From: Rotaria sordida
Taxonomy: Eukaryota; Rotifera; Eurotatoria; Philodinida; Philodinidae
DNA: 64,000 bases
Assembly: GCA_905250125.1 (NCBI GenBank)
Contig: CAJNOL010000977.1
Location: 25,516-89,515 of the forward strand
Direction of reading: 5' to 3'
Shown here: positions 1 through 10,959 of the stretch, piece after piece
Position numbering within the stretch: position 1 is the first letter of the stretch
Layout: the number at the start of each line of letters is the position of its first letter
Translations under genes and position numbers: made by a program
Notes under the pieces: model-generated
The model's database searches: none
What the model saw: the letters and a program-made list of their open reading frames with translations, nothing else
What the model was told of the DNA's origin: nothing

Positions 1-2086
1 AAATTCACACCATGCTTGTTTTCGTTAAAAAAAGATGCGTTTATTATTTTGAGCGTGAGCGTGCATGCTTGTAAGTGTGGTTCTTCTCATACGTCATAAC
101 CATACACAACTCTGAAAGTTGATTCATGTACTCTTATCATTGTGCTTACCTATTTCAATGGGTAAAAAGTTTCTAAGAAATGTTTTTCGTCATAGTTATT
201 GTTATATTATATAATATAATAATAATGTGTCATATGCATTCTTTTCACCTGAAGATGTGGTTGTAGAATGATCTGGATCTGGTCTCCACCCATATCCATA
301 TCTTTAACTAGGACAAAACTTTCATATGTGTTTTGAGCAAGATTTAGCATAGCTTTGCTTCAACAACTCTTATATAACGAACTTGTTACTACTCCTCGTT
401 TATTGTTACATTTTTCTCATTGGGCATGACACAAGGGTAAAAAAGTGAGACTTCATCTACTTCAAAAAAAATTTGAAGTACAAAGTCTCGCTTTTTCTCC
501 CTTGACCACAATACATGAAGACAGAATGAAAAAAGCACTGAAATTACTTTGTAAATAACAAAAAGGATAAAAACAATATGTCTAAAAACATTTATAAAAG
601 GATATTTAATCGAAGCACTATGAGCTTGAAATGAAAGTTTCAGAGAAACATTTTTAGTACATTTACAGATGCTATTTTCGCTTTCGATTTTGAATAAGGT
701 CTTTAGCTCTTATCGACTTACGGTACTATGATACAAGCTAAAATCTTCGGACACGGCAATATTTGACGGCATTTGCCGATAAAAAAGCCATTAAATTGAA
801 GTAATTGAAGTCTGAAATGTCTTTAGTATCAAAGAGCATTTGACGCTCTTTCGAATGTCATATTTAAAAATAATTGAATCTCTACACAAAAAAAGATAAA
901 GAGTTCAAATAAGCGGTAGGCGAAACTTTTCATACAATAATCATGATATTTCATACTAAAGTTAGTTTTGAAAATTATTAGTAGCCAAAATGTAGCCCGT
1001 CTTCTCCTTTTTCCATTGATATATATTTAGTCCTTTTTGAACATTTGTGGAAAAAAATAACTCAATTTAAAGCATCATCCAATCAAAATTGTCCAGCAGA
1101 AATTGACTGCTGCTGATTGTTATATGTACAGCTCCATTATAACTCAACAGTTATGGATGAAATTTTCTGTGGATATAGTAGAGCGGCCTGTCCACGTAAC
1201 GGTACACCTCGGTGGGCAAAGTTGACTTACTCAATTAGTTAAAACCAATATGACCATCGTGTAGAGCAATGTCGAAATCATACAGAAATTTTCAATAGAC
1301 TATGTAATTATCACAAGATCACCACGTTTCGTTACTTCTTTAATAATTATCTTTCTGCTTGTAAATATCATACATTGATACAGATGATTCCGTCACGAAA
1401 CTTCTCTATAGTTCATTTTTAGCCCAGAATAAGTTCTTTTTTTTTAAACAAGTGGTACTCTAAATACTATTTCTTACACTGTATCTTATGGTCTGATTGG
1501 TAATTTTTTTGAAGATTTTAACGGATGAGAAATGACGTGATGGAATCACCCACTAATGATCAAGTTTTTTTAAGAAAAAGTTGAAACGCAATTTTTCTTT
1601 CAATTTGTTATTTCAAACAAATCTATGACTCGAGAAAAGTGATTTTAGAAGCCTATTGCTTAATAATAGAGTGTGTCTTCAATGATTTCTTTTGTCACTA
1701 GAGATTATTTTGATGATATGCTATCTAGGTGACAATAACCAGCGATAACACCATGTCAGTTAAAATTTCTTATTTTTAACTTAGAATGTTTTTCTATCAA
1801 CAATAGTCGACTGTTTTTATTATTCTTATCTTCTCTTATATAATACTTCGGTATAATTACGAACATGTGATGTTTACAGCTGTATATATCAGTACAAGTG
1901 TAATTGTTGACGATAGAAAAAGAGAATGAAATGTTAGACCAACATTCCTATTCTAAACGATTTTTTTCCTATTCGTTGTATTGTAGTATACTTTCTCTAG
2001 TACGCAGACGTTAAATAAACTAAATGTTGATTTTCTTTGACTGTCTTTTCTAAATTTTTAGATAATTTTAGTTGTTTTTTTTGAAA
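1..2086. other. Gene-poor AT-rich intergenic DNA
   Basis: No open frame of useful length or recognisable protein was seen on either strand. The only structured element noticed is a short hairpin at 432-504. The rest is AT-rich unique-looking sequence. Confidence 0.6.
432..504. repeat. Short imperfect hairpin, arms about 32 bp
   Basis: The left arm starts CAAGGGTAAAAAAGTGAGAC and the right arm ends GTCTCGCTTTTTCTCCCTTG. The two pair over about 30 bp with a few mismatches around an A/T-rich turn. It could be a very small non-autonomous inverted-repeat transposon relic or a chance hairpin. No clear target duplication was seen. Confidence 0.5.
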
Positions 2087-3560
2087 ATGCCATTGACAGC
2101 AGCAGAAAGAGCAAAAAATTATCATGATCTATTAAAACAAAAGAAAAAAAGAATATATTGATTTTAAACGAAAAGACTGTGGACGAAAAGCTCGAAAAAG
2201 AGCTTTGGTGAATATCAAAGAACAAGAAGAATTCCTTAATAATCATCGAATAGCACAACGACCCTATCGTCAAAAATTAAAAAACAAAAATGATTGTACA
2301 ATGCAGCCTAAGTAGTTGGAATTAAAATTTTTTTAAAAATGTTATCAGAGCATTTTTTCTTATTTAGTTCTTCATATCGCAGACAAACCCTTGCTAAAGC
2401 TGTGAAGAAAGTTCTATGTGCATTGCCTAATGATCCATATAAACAACATCTGAAACGTATTGGGCAGGATATAGAATTGTTACCGAAACCAACATTTGAA
2501 CGAACACAAGCAAATATATCTGAAGCTGTTGTGAGAACAGTCCATGATTTTTACAAAAAGGATAGTATTTCCTGGCAAGCACCTGGAAAGCGTGACTATC
2601 TAACCATCCGAGAAAATGGAATTTGTGTTCAACACTAAAAACGTTTTTTGCTATACAATATTCGAGAGATTTATGAATTGTTTATTCAAGAACATCGAGG
2701 TATGAGCGAGTATTTTTCACTAAAAAAGTCTAATAGGATAAGAGTATAGAGTTAAATTGTGTTTTGATAAGTTGAAAAAAATTTCGAGAAAAATTAAATT
2801 TTCGGTCTTTCCTCTATATGCATCTTTCAAAGACAGCCGTTATATGTTACCGTTTATCATTTTTATGTTCCTTTAGATATATCGATTAGTCGATCAATGT
2901 TTGCTAAACTTCGACCAAGATACATTTTAAGAAAGAAAACTTTAGCACATCGAACATGTGTTTGTGTCATTCATGATAGTGTTAATCTGTTATTGGAAGT
3001 GTAACCAAAAGAAGCAGATTGTTTAAAGAATAATTTGAATGAATTTTTATCTAAAATGGTATGTGACGAATCAGAAGAATCCTGTATGATGTCATGCTGC
3101 GACACCTATGCAAAAAATTTCAAACAGCATATTGCCAGGAAGATAATTGATAAAAAAAAATAGTCAGTTGGTTTCAATGGACAAGTCTCAATGGGCGAGC
3201 AGTGAAACAAGAATTTTCTGGTAAGAATAAGCCTAGACTATAATTAAAACAATAATAAATATTTTTTAATTGATTTCATACTTATTACTTAAGGATCAGT
3301 GTGGAAGTGTGTTAAGTAATTAAAATGTAAAACACCAGAATATTTGTGGCAAGTAAACATTAAAAGAAAACAAAGTAATTATTTTGAATATATTAAAAAT
3401 AATGCAAAGTGATTATACTGTTATCTGCCAAGTAGATTATGCAGAAAATTTTGCATTTGACAACCAAAATCAAATACAATCTGCACATTGGGCAAAAAAC
3501 AATTTTATCTATACTTCATCAAGCATCTTATCCAACTTCATTTCATGGAGATAGAGAAAC
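2087..3560 (+). pseudogene. Decayed copy of an uncharacterised dispersed animal gene family
   Basis: Pieces of one protein lie in order on the plus strand. First is a basic N-terminus starting MPLTAAERAKNYHDLLKQKK. A block at 2339-2638 contains SWQAPGKRDYLTIRENG. A block near 2880-3000 contains FAKLRPRYILRKKTLAHRTC. A block near 3405-3500 contains QVDYAENFAFDNQNQIQSAH. The same motif order occurs in large uncharacterised families I recall from cnidarians, molluscs and fish, which spread like mobile elements; their function is unknown. Frame changes and internal stops separate the blocks, and introns may lie between some of them, for example near 2700-2875. The lesions make this copy non-coding. 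Family membership is from memory of motif style, without a search. Confidence 0.6.
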
Positions 3561-3837
3561 CGCAAGGTGGAAAAAAGTGATTCCGTCACGCTCGGACAGG
3601 CCGAAAGATAATTTCAAAAACAAAGTCAAACAGATATTTTCGATCTTTCATCTTTTTTTATTGAATTATGCTTTAGAAAACTATATCGATGGGATGATAA
3701 CAATTTTATTTAATTTTTAAATATTTTTGACATTTATCATTTTTCCATAAATTGCCAACACAAACAATTCCATCCAAATCAATAATTTCATTGATTATTT
3801 TAACATAAGCTTGTGTTTCTTCATATCTTCCATTGCT

Positions 3838-3891
3838 ATTCAGTTTTCCATGCCATTCAGTTTTCCATGCCATTCAGTTTTCCATGCCATT
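3838..3891 (-). repeat. 17-bp tandem repeat, about three copies, at the 3' end of the 2H-like gene
   Basis: The plus-strand unit is TTTTCCATGCCATTCAG, copied at 3844-3860 and 3861-3877, with a shortened copy ending at 3891 and a partial one before 3844. Seventeen is not a multiple of three, so two extra copies (34 bp) change the reading frame of the overlapping gene. Near-identity of the copies suggests recent slippage. Confidence 0.9.
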
Positions 3892-4387
3892 CATTAGTAT
3901 GATCTTCAATTGTGATCGATTGTGGTTTATCATATTCGTCCATTGTTATCTCTACTATTCCGTCATCAGTCAATCTGTTCCATAGATTATTAGAATATAC
4001 TGCTGTATAAGGTTTAATGTTACTGACACTAATAGTCACATGGGGATATTTATTCATTGAACAATGACTATCATTACTATCGACACTATGAACTAAGATT
4101 GTTTGTGCATGTTCATCTTCGGCATAGGCTAAAATTCTTAATTTTTGTAGGTGTCCGTAATGTGATTTATAGTTGTTCATACTGTCAGATCTTGGATTAA
4201 ATTCAATTGTACTATGTTCACAATAAATATGACGAGTGTTACCATAAAATGGAGATGAATGTTCATGAGAACGAAAAAATTTATCTTTTAATAAATTCTT
4301 CATGCCCTCAGTTAAAAACACCGCCATAAAACGAGAACAATAAATGACAGGAAAACACAATAACAAAGCAAATATGATAAAACTCAT
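3857..4387 (-). CDS. Secreted 2H phosphodiesterase-like protein, C-terminus reframed
   Basis: This is a 176-residue intronless frame. Residues 1-18 are hydrophobic and end VIYCS, like a signal peptide. Two H-x-T-hydrophobic motifs follow: H58-S-T60-I and H116-V-T118-I. The second is followed by a turn and SNNLW, the layout of 2H phosphoesterases and of tRNA-ligase-type cyclic phosphodiesterase domains. In those families the two His/Thr pairs cleave 2',3'-cyclic nucleotide bonds. A signal peptide is odd for this fold, which usually works in the cytosol. The present stop lies inside a 17-bp tandem repeat; beyond it another frame stays open to 3706. The 2H assignment rests on motif spacing only, so the substrate cannot be inferred. 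Confidence 0.6.
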   Translation of the reverse strand: MSFIIFALLLCFPVIYCSRFMAVFLTEGMKNLLKDKFFRSHEHSSPFYGNTRHIYCEHSTIEFNPRSDSMNNYKSHYGHLQKLRILAYAEDEHAQTILVHSVDSNDSHCSMNKYPHVTISVSNIKPYTAVYSNNLWNRLTDDGIVEITMDEYDKPQSITIEDHTNEWHGKLNGMEN

Positions 4388-4576
4388 AATGCCAAAATAA
4401 TACGGAGAGGTACGATGAAATAGATGATTTTCACACCGGTTCTTATTTTATTTCATAAATGAAAGTGTAACGAAAAGAATGCAGATGCTTTTTATTTTAT
4501 ATTCTTTTTTTCTTTAAACGAATGAAAAAATAAAAATAAAAAATAAAAAAAAGCAAGCATAAACGTCATTTTGCTC

Positions 4577-4716
4577 TAGGGATGCACCAAATCCAATTCT
4601 AGGTCAAATTCAGTCAAATCCAAATCCAGGTCAAATTTAGTCAAATCCAAATCGAGGTCAAATTCAGTCAAATCCAGGAATTGGATTTGACTGGATTTGG
4701 ATTTAGTGTACACCTA
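4577..4716. mobile_element. hAT-type MITE with an AAATCC-rich interior
   Basis: The ends form an inverted repeat: TAGGGATGCACCAAATCC on the left and GGATTTAGTGTACACCTA on the right. The 8 bp on the left (TTTTGCTC, 4569-4576) and right (TTTTGGTC, 4717-4724) match at seven of eight positions. An 8-bp duplication and TAGGG-type ends are typical of hAT transposons. The interior is imperfect AAATCC-like repeats with no coding potential, so it is non-autonomous. Confidence 0.75.
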
Positions 4717-5090
4717 TTTTGGTCTATATCTATTTGTCACTAATGAGAAAATCTACAGCTGATCTATTTATATACTATTTGTTTTTATGCGTACTTAAAA
4801 CGAATGCAGAATAACTGAGAAGCAGTGATAAGACCACTTTTCAGTCCAAAGTATTTTCGAGAGATAACCATACTGGAATAGCAAGTTCGACATGGGCTAC
4901 AGCATAGGCATACTCATTTGTCTTGAAACGATATTGAGGCTTTTGATCCCTGTATCCTCCTACCGAGTTTTCTGGAAAACTTTTTCAAAACCTACTTCTG
5001 AAACAAATCTAGCAATATCAAGTCGATCATACTGATTACGAATATCGAAATTAGAAGTCTCAAAAATGTGGCTTTGAAACAAAAGACGAG

Positions 5091-5160
5091 CTGGGTGTGG
5101 AATGAGGGTTTGGGTGTATGTGAGACTGAAGATAGGAAGAGACTGACAACCACACCCAAC
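5091..5160. repeat. Telomere-like hairpin (G-arm then C-arm)
   Basis: The G-rich arm (5091-5122, CTGGGTGTGG then GGGTTTGGGTGTATG) is followed about 25 bp later by the C-rich arm CAACCACACCCAAC (5147-5160). The arms are reverse complements in character, as in the other hairpins of this set. Confidence 0.6.
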
Positions 5161-7234
5161 TAGACATTTGTCTAGGATTAATACAGAAGCGGATTTTCTA
5201 GAACTTTTTTGTTTTGTTTCGCAGTAAACCATGAATTTAAATCTCGAACTGAAATACCTTCGTATAGAATCAACGCTTTTGAATCTTTCCGATGATGTTC
5301 ACAATAGTGTTTTTAAAACCATAAATTCTATACTTTACGTGCACTTGAAAATGCAGCATTTTGTTCACAATAATAAGAAAATATGCATAGACAATTACCT
5401 CATCGTTTCTTTATTTATTAATGCGTCATAGTAAAGCGAAAAACTCATCAATAAATATTAAGATGACTAATCTATTTTCGAAAGTAGGATGTTCGTTCTC
5501 ATATAAGGGTAGATAAATCTAACATGTCATGAAGATATATGAACTTGTTTCTTATTGCAATCCTAGAGGATTAAGTAAAAGATGAGTCCCAAGATAGATC
5601 AAATTTAAAGAATAGTCTCGTAATTGGACGCATCAGCTACATCGTGTTTTATCTTTTAACTCTACAGAAATGGTGCTAAAAGCTTTCCAGTTCAAAATAA
5701 ATTCGTACTGATTGAGCCATTTTTTTATTTACACAGAAATTTCTTAATTTGTAGTTAATTTACTATTGTTTTATGATAGATTTCTATAAAACCTGTGAGA
5801 TTTTAGAAATTCTCTATAAATTTAGAAATTCAATTTATTTTTTCTAAATGCTCAACTGAAATACGACAAAGCCGCGCATAAACGTCCAAATATTAATCGA
5901 GTAGATATTGAACATTAATATACACACGTCCGCTCATATAACGCGACACTTTAACGATCAAGTCTCTTTGAAAACTTATTTTTCAAGATGATCAAATCTA
6001 GATACTTTATTAGATGCAGTTTTTTCTTCACTAATTACGAATTTGATGTTTTTTTCAACAAATGCTGAATGATATAACATTTGATGGAGAATTCAATTCT
6101 TTACAAAAATTATCTATTGATTTTATTACTTTCGTATCTAAGCATTACTTGTACATTTTTCAACTTCTTGTACAGATCATGAGCTTCCGATTTGATCTAG
6201 TAACTTGATTCTTGCTCACAACGACTAAGTGTACGATGAAGACAAATATTTATGAAAATTAAATACTAATAAGCGGATTAAGTATCTCAAATTTGATCGA
6301 TACAAAATAAGGATAACAGTTTAAGTTTGTTTACTACTGAAAAAATCCGTTTGATGCACTACTAAAGTGGCTCTAGAAGCATCTCATTTGGAGAAATACT
6401 TTCACAAGAAACTAGAATTATATGAGCGACACTAGAAGGAAAAGGTTTTTTATGTAGCAGTGTCAAGCGATGATGAAATCTTTCAAGAAGCTCGAGAATG
6501 ATAAACTATATCGAATAATGTGTGAACAAATGTTCTAACTTTCAATTATTTCGAGATAGTTGTAACAAAATGTGTCGAAAATTTAACAGCATCACTTTTG
6601 GACAAGCTAAATACCAATTGATCTTAAATTTCTTGACAAGAATCGATATCATATAAAAGCGCAGTTTTACAAAAAAATAAAAATAAAACAAGCTCGCAGT
6701 GCGTAAACATTCTTCTAATGTTCTCAAAATTTTTATCAGAGGCATAGATTATCAATAAATAGGAATTCAAAAACTGAAGAGTCTTCAAATTTTTTATCCG
6801 ATCGAGATTACGCTATCGACCTTTTTATTTGCGTGTTTCAGAATGCAACTTAATCTAATAGAAATTTATTTTGAGACAGTTATAGATAATACAATTCGTA
6901 CCAAGAATGATTTACAAAGGTAAGGATGTGGACTCGGATCAGAGATAAGTACAGTCCTACTGTTCTGTCTTCTTGTGTGACATATTAAAATATATTATCA
7001 TGAGTTTTCATTTGATAACTCTAGAGAGCTGCATAGCGTAAAAACGTCTTGGAAATCTATTGAGTTTGAATTAGAATAGTAAGTAATTCATCAAAAAATT
7101 ATATATATTCAAGTTCAATTGACATGATTCGAGTAATTCTGAGGCAAACACGACATGGAAAAACAGTTCATACTTGCTAATGAATATTCTTCATTAACAA
7201 AAACTTGAACATAATTAAGAACATCTCGTAAAAA

Positions 7235-7312
7235 TTGGGTGTGGGTGTAGGTGCGGCCATGCACTGTAGAAGTACTACTCTCACATCCACATCCACACCG
7301 TCACCCACACCC
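7235..7312. repeat. Telomere-like hairpin
   Basis: The G-arm TTGGGTGTGGGTGTAGGTG (7235-7253) is followed by a roughly 26-bp spacer and a C-arm at 7280-7312 containing CACATCCACATCCACACC and CACCCACACCC. Units resemble TGTGGG on the left and CCCACA on the right. A further C-rich patch without an obvious partner lies at 7731-7758. Confidence 0.7.
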
Positions 7313-8057
7313 TTCTTGGAATTATTCATCTTCTGCAAAGCCAACTAATGAAACCCTTAAGCAACGTCGAAATCGCAACCTTGGTGTGTCTGATTCGAAC
7401 TGTGAATTCAACTATCTCTATATTCTGTGTACTTCGTTTGTGATCTTCGAATCATCTGCACAAGTACTGCTATTAAGCCGTCTGAAGAGTCCTCTAGCAG
7501 CGACGAAATCATGATCATGGTAGCTTCATTCACCTATACCAACACCCATACCGGTTATACTTAATGTATTATACGAATTCTCTGCTATGCTTTAAGTGTT
7601 TGCCTTTGAACATTGGAGGCTTTCAGTATCCTTTCGATTTCGAGACAAGAGATGAGACAGTGCTAAAGCTACCTGACGAGTCCCTTGATAAAGGACGAGA
7701 CTAGTCGTGGCGCTACACTCTATAAGACTTACCCACACCCGCACTTTGACCCACATCCTCAAGTATTATTCTCCAATTTTTTTCCTTTTACAAAAACATT
7801 TAGCTCCAACATAACATATGATTCTCAAGACACATACTAATTAGCACAGTGAATTACCTTAACTTCATTTTTTCTGTCTTTAAATTCATTTTCTCAACGA
7901 ATATTTCACTCACGGGCTGAATGATTTACACGACATTGATTATTCTTTATAAGTTTAAAAAGGGAAAAATAGCCATTTATTTCTTTTTTTTTTTTCGTGT
8001 CTTTTCCTGTCTTGAATACTGTTCCACCTAAAGAAACTCTGTGATGAGAATGAGCTT

Positions 8058-10511
8058 CTATTTGTAGGTAATCAAGTATTCAGCAAATGCTTGTGCATCA
8101 TGATACGTAACAAAAATGTGGTTATCATCAGTTGTTGAATCAAATCCAACGGGTCGAGTTTTCATTGAACCATTCCCTAGGATTGTGTTTCCCACCAAAA
8201 CACGAGACACAAACATAAATCGTTTCCCATTAGCATTTGGAATAGCATAGTTGTGACTGTAAGTAGCGTTTGATGAAAAATAAACGCCAAATCCATATAC
8301 TGTACCTAAAAGTGAAATAAATTTCATGACAACCACGAAAAGACACACGTTAAAAGCTCACCATTTATCCCGGCGAAACTTCTATTAAAACAATCTTCAA
8401 TAATCAAATCTGCAGCTTTCTGAGGACAACCGTGATATAAACGCTTTTCGGTGTCTCTCTTGAGTCGTTTTCTGAAATCTCGACAATGTGCTAGATATTG
8501 CATGTACCATCGTTCATTTTGAATTCGTTCAATCTGTATAATTTGCGTATATTTTCCTTTCATTGTCAGATCGAAATTGGTGACAATCGATTTGTATTCA
8601 TCGGTATTGATAGGCATTATGAAGCGTACTCTATTTTCTGTTGATTGTACCCATGTTGAAGGTAATTCATGGCTATTTGAGGTCGAAAGATCTGTTAAAA
8701 GACGAGCAAAGTTCTCTAACTATCTTTTAGTTAGAATGATCGTTATCAAAACGATATCTCTGTAGTGACAGATCGATATTTTTAGATAGAAACAAATATT
8801 TTGGTCCTTAGACGAATCGTTTTCGCGCGCTCAAAAGCGTAACTTAAATTTTCTTTGTCTTTCCCAAAATATAAAATGCATTTTTTACTTTTTTACGGCC
8901 ATTGCCACAATTGAGATACTAGAAGTGTTACAAACGACAACAACTAGAAAACCAACTGAAAAAGTTCAAAGGATGCTAGATACTCTGTATTACAACAAGG
9001 GATAAATCTAATTCGTTTGTTCAAAAATACGTAGTCTAAAATAATCGAACATAAATATTGTTTTAGTCTGTTTCTGTTGAAAAATTTGGCAGCTTCGTCG
9101 CTTTTCACCGATATTAAACGATGGCATAAATTCAATAGGCTGTTTTACAATACTGTTTACCTCTACGTGTCTCATCTCAATCTACGCTATATAATTTGAC
9201 GCTCTTATGGGAATAAAGTCAAATTTGTGCACAAATTTAACTACATTTATGAATATCATCACATTGTACTTGATGAACATTAAAGTGAAAATAACTGAGG
9301 AAAGAGCAAAAGTTTTACTTTACCTTCTTGTGATGACAACACTTGCTTACAAAATTCATCATAGATCTCTGGTTGTCCGGGTTCTATCACGAATTTTATT
9401 GTCAGTGGTAAATTTCTCATCTTAAGTTGATTTTTGATTTCTCTAACCATTGTCTTGACTAAAATCTCTTTGGAACAGCCATGCTTTCCGCATCCAATAG
9501 CTGGAAATGCAACCGAAGTAAATTTATACAAAATGATATTTTGAATAACATTCCATATTAAGTCAACAATTGATTGTTGAAGAACTTCTTTATCGGTGTT
9601 GGGCTCCCATTTGACAAAAAATATTCGTTTGCAAGGTAGTTGACCAGATGAAATCGAAAGTGTTAATGAATCTGGATTACTTTTATATTCTTTTGCATAT
9701 GCCATTTGAACGTCACTACCAGCCGCATTCATTATTGCTCTTTTTAAGATGTGCGATGATGAGCTTCCAACAATAACATCAACCTACCGACAACAACCGA
9801 GAAGAAAATACACTTTGTATCGATGTAGATACAAGTCTTAGCGGTTACCTTTTGTGCTGTTATATCTCCGATTTGAATTTCCACAGTTCCTTTTGCAATT
9901 GTCATTGATATTGGTTTTCTTTCTGGAGTTTGCTGAATTAACGTAATATGCTTTTGAAACTCATCGAAAACATCTATTCTATCTGGGTGTATTACGAAGA
10001 AAACCGACATAGGATAATTAAATAGTTGACAATAAACTTCCTTAACGAATGTCTGAGCAACAAGATTGATTGGACATCCATATTGGCCGCAACCAATAGC
10101 GGGTATTGCAATACTTTGATAGTTTTCACTTGCTGCTTTTTCCATTGCGTCTGAGACGAATTTTTTAACGGAGTCACAAAATTTACTGACATCGGCATTA
10201 GGTTGCCATGGAAGAAAGTAAACTGTTTTCGCTGTCAACCGGCCATTCGTTGCAACAGTAATGATAGGAGCAGTTGGACTTTTCTTAATTGCAGTCTCGT
10301 ACGAAACTTTTATCGAATTTCCCCCGGTTTTGAAAACACTTTCGCACAGAGTCTTTGATGACGAACATACAACGATAATATCGGTCTAATACATCGAGTG
10401 TGTGTGAATCTACAATTACTAATTTTGTGTACTTAGACTTACTTGTTCTGCTGTTAAATCACCTTGATGAATGCCAATCAATGAATTCAGATCTCTTTTA
10501 ATAATTGAATA
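8058..10511 (-). CDS. Macro-macro-PARP (PARP14-like) ADP-ribosyltransferase, possibly the 3' part of a fused gene
   Basis: Five exons (10511-10443, 10385-9849, 9783-9324, 8691-8362, 8305-8058) give an open frame of 547 residues; introns are 57, 65, 632 and 56 bp with GT-AG ends and matching phases. Two macro domains come first, with GDLTAEQTDIIV and GDITAQKVDVIV strands and AIGCGQYGC / AIGCGKHGC loops. Both lack the usual NAAN-type Asn after the first strand, so ADP-ribose handling may be altered. The PARP domain has YHGCPQKAADLI, FNRSFAGING, YGFGVYFSSNATYSHNY and a final AEYLITYK. That resembles H-Y-L mono-ADP-ribosyltransferases such as PARP14, in which the polymer-forming Glu is replaced. 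In animals such proteins modify targets with mono-ADP-ribose, often in stress and antiviral responses. The 5' exon has no start codon; see the upstream USP9X-like exons. The 3' end is secure. Confidence 0.85.
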
Positions 10512-10959
10512 CTTTAACAGAAAGACACCGAATATAAAATATATTCTAACACATCTTGAATACTTTTCACAAATATAGAAAGCGCCGGAAAAAAATCTAA
10601 CGAAACCTTGTAGTCAGTCGTAAAATCTCCAGAATTATCGGTCTTTTCATTTTAGTTACTTTGTATAAAGAAATGTCGAGAATCTCACAACGACACGATC
10701 CTTAAATATTGGTGAACGTCTGAAAAAATTAAGCGCAAAGAGAAATGTATACAGCCCGTTTTACATTTATTTTCGTTGGCGATGATGAATCTCCATAACA
10801 TTCGAATTCTTTGACTCTTCAAACTCGTTAACATACTGCTCCATAAAGAGGTCACTTCATGCTTTTCATGTTTCGTCAATAGCAAATTACAAATGGAATA
10901 AATTTCCTATACTTTCACAATTCTGAATTGTGCAATGACTAGTTACAGCAGGTACTTAC

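Larger units (their letters stand above)
4725..8057. other. Gene-poor stretch with telomere-like hairpins
   Basis: No convincing coding region was found in about 3.3 kb. It contains hairpins of (TGTGGG)-like sequence at 5091-5160 and 7235-7312, and a C-rich patch at 7731-7758. The remainder is AT-rich and uncharacterised. Confidence 0.55.

Noticed and set aside
10685-10885. 66-residue minus-strand frame between the USP9X-like and PARP exons
   Set aside because: No resemblance to USP9X, macro or PARP sequence, and splice sites do not fit the phase of the neighbours; treated as intron or spacer.
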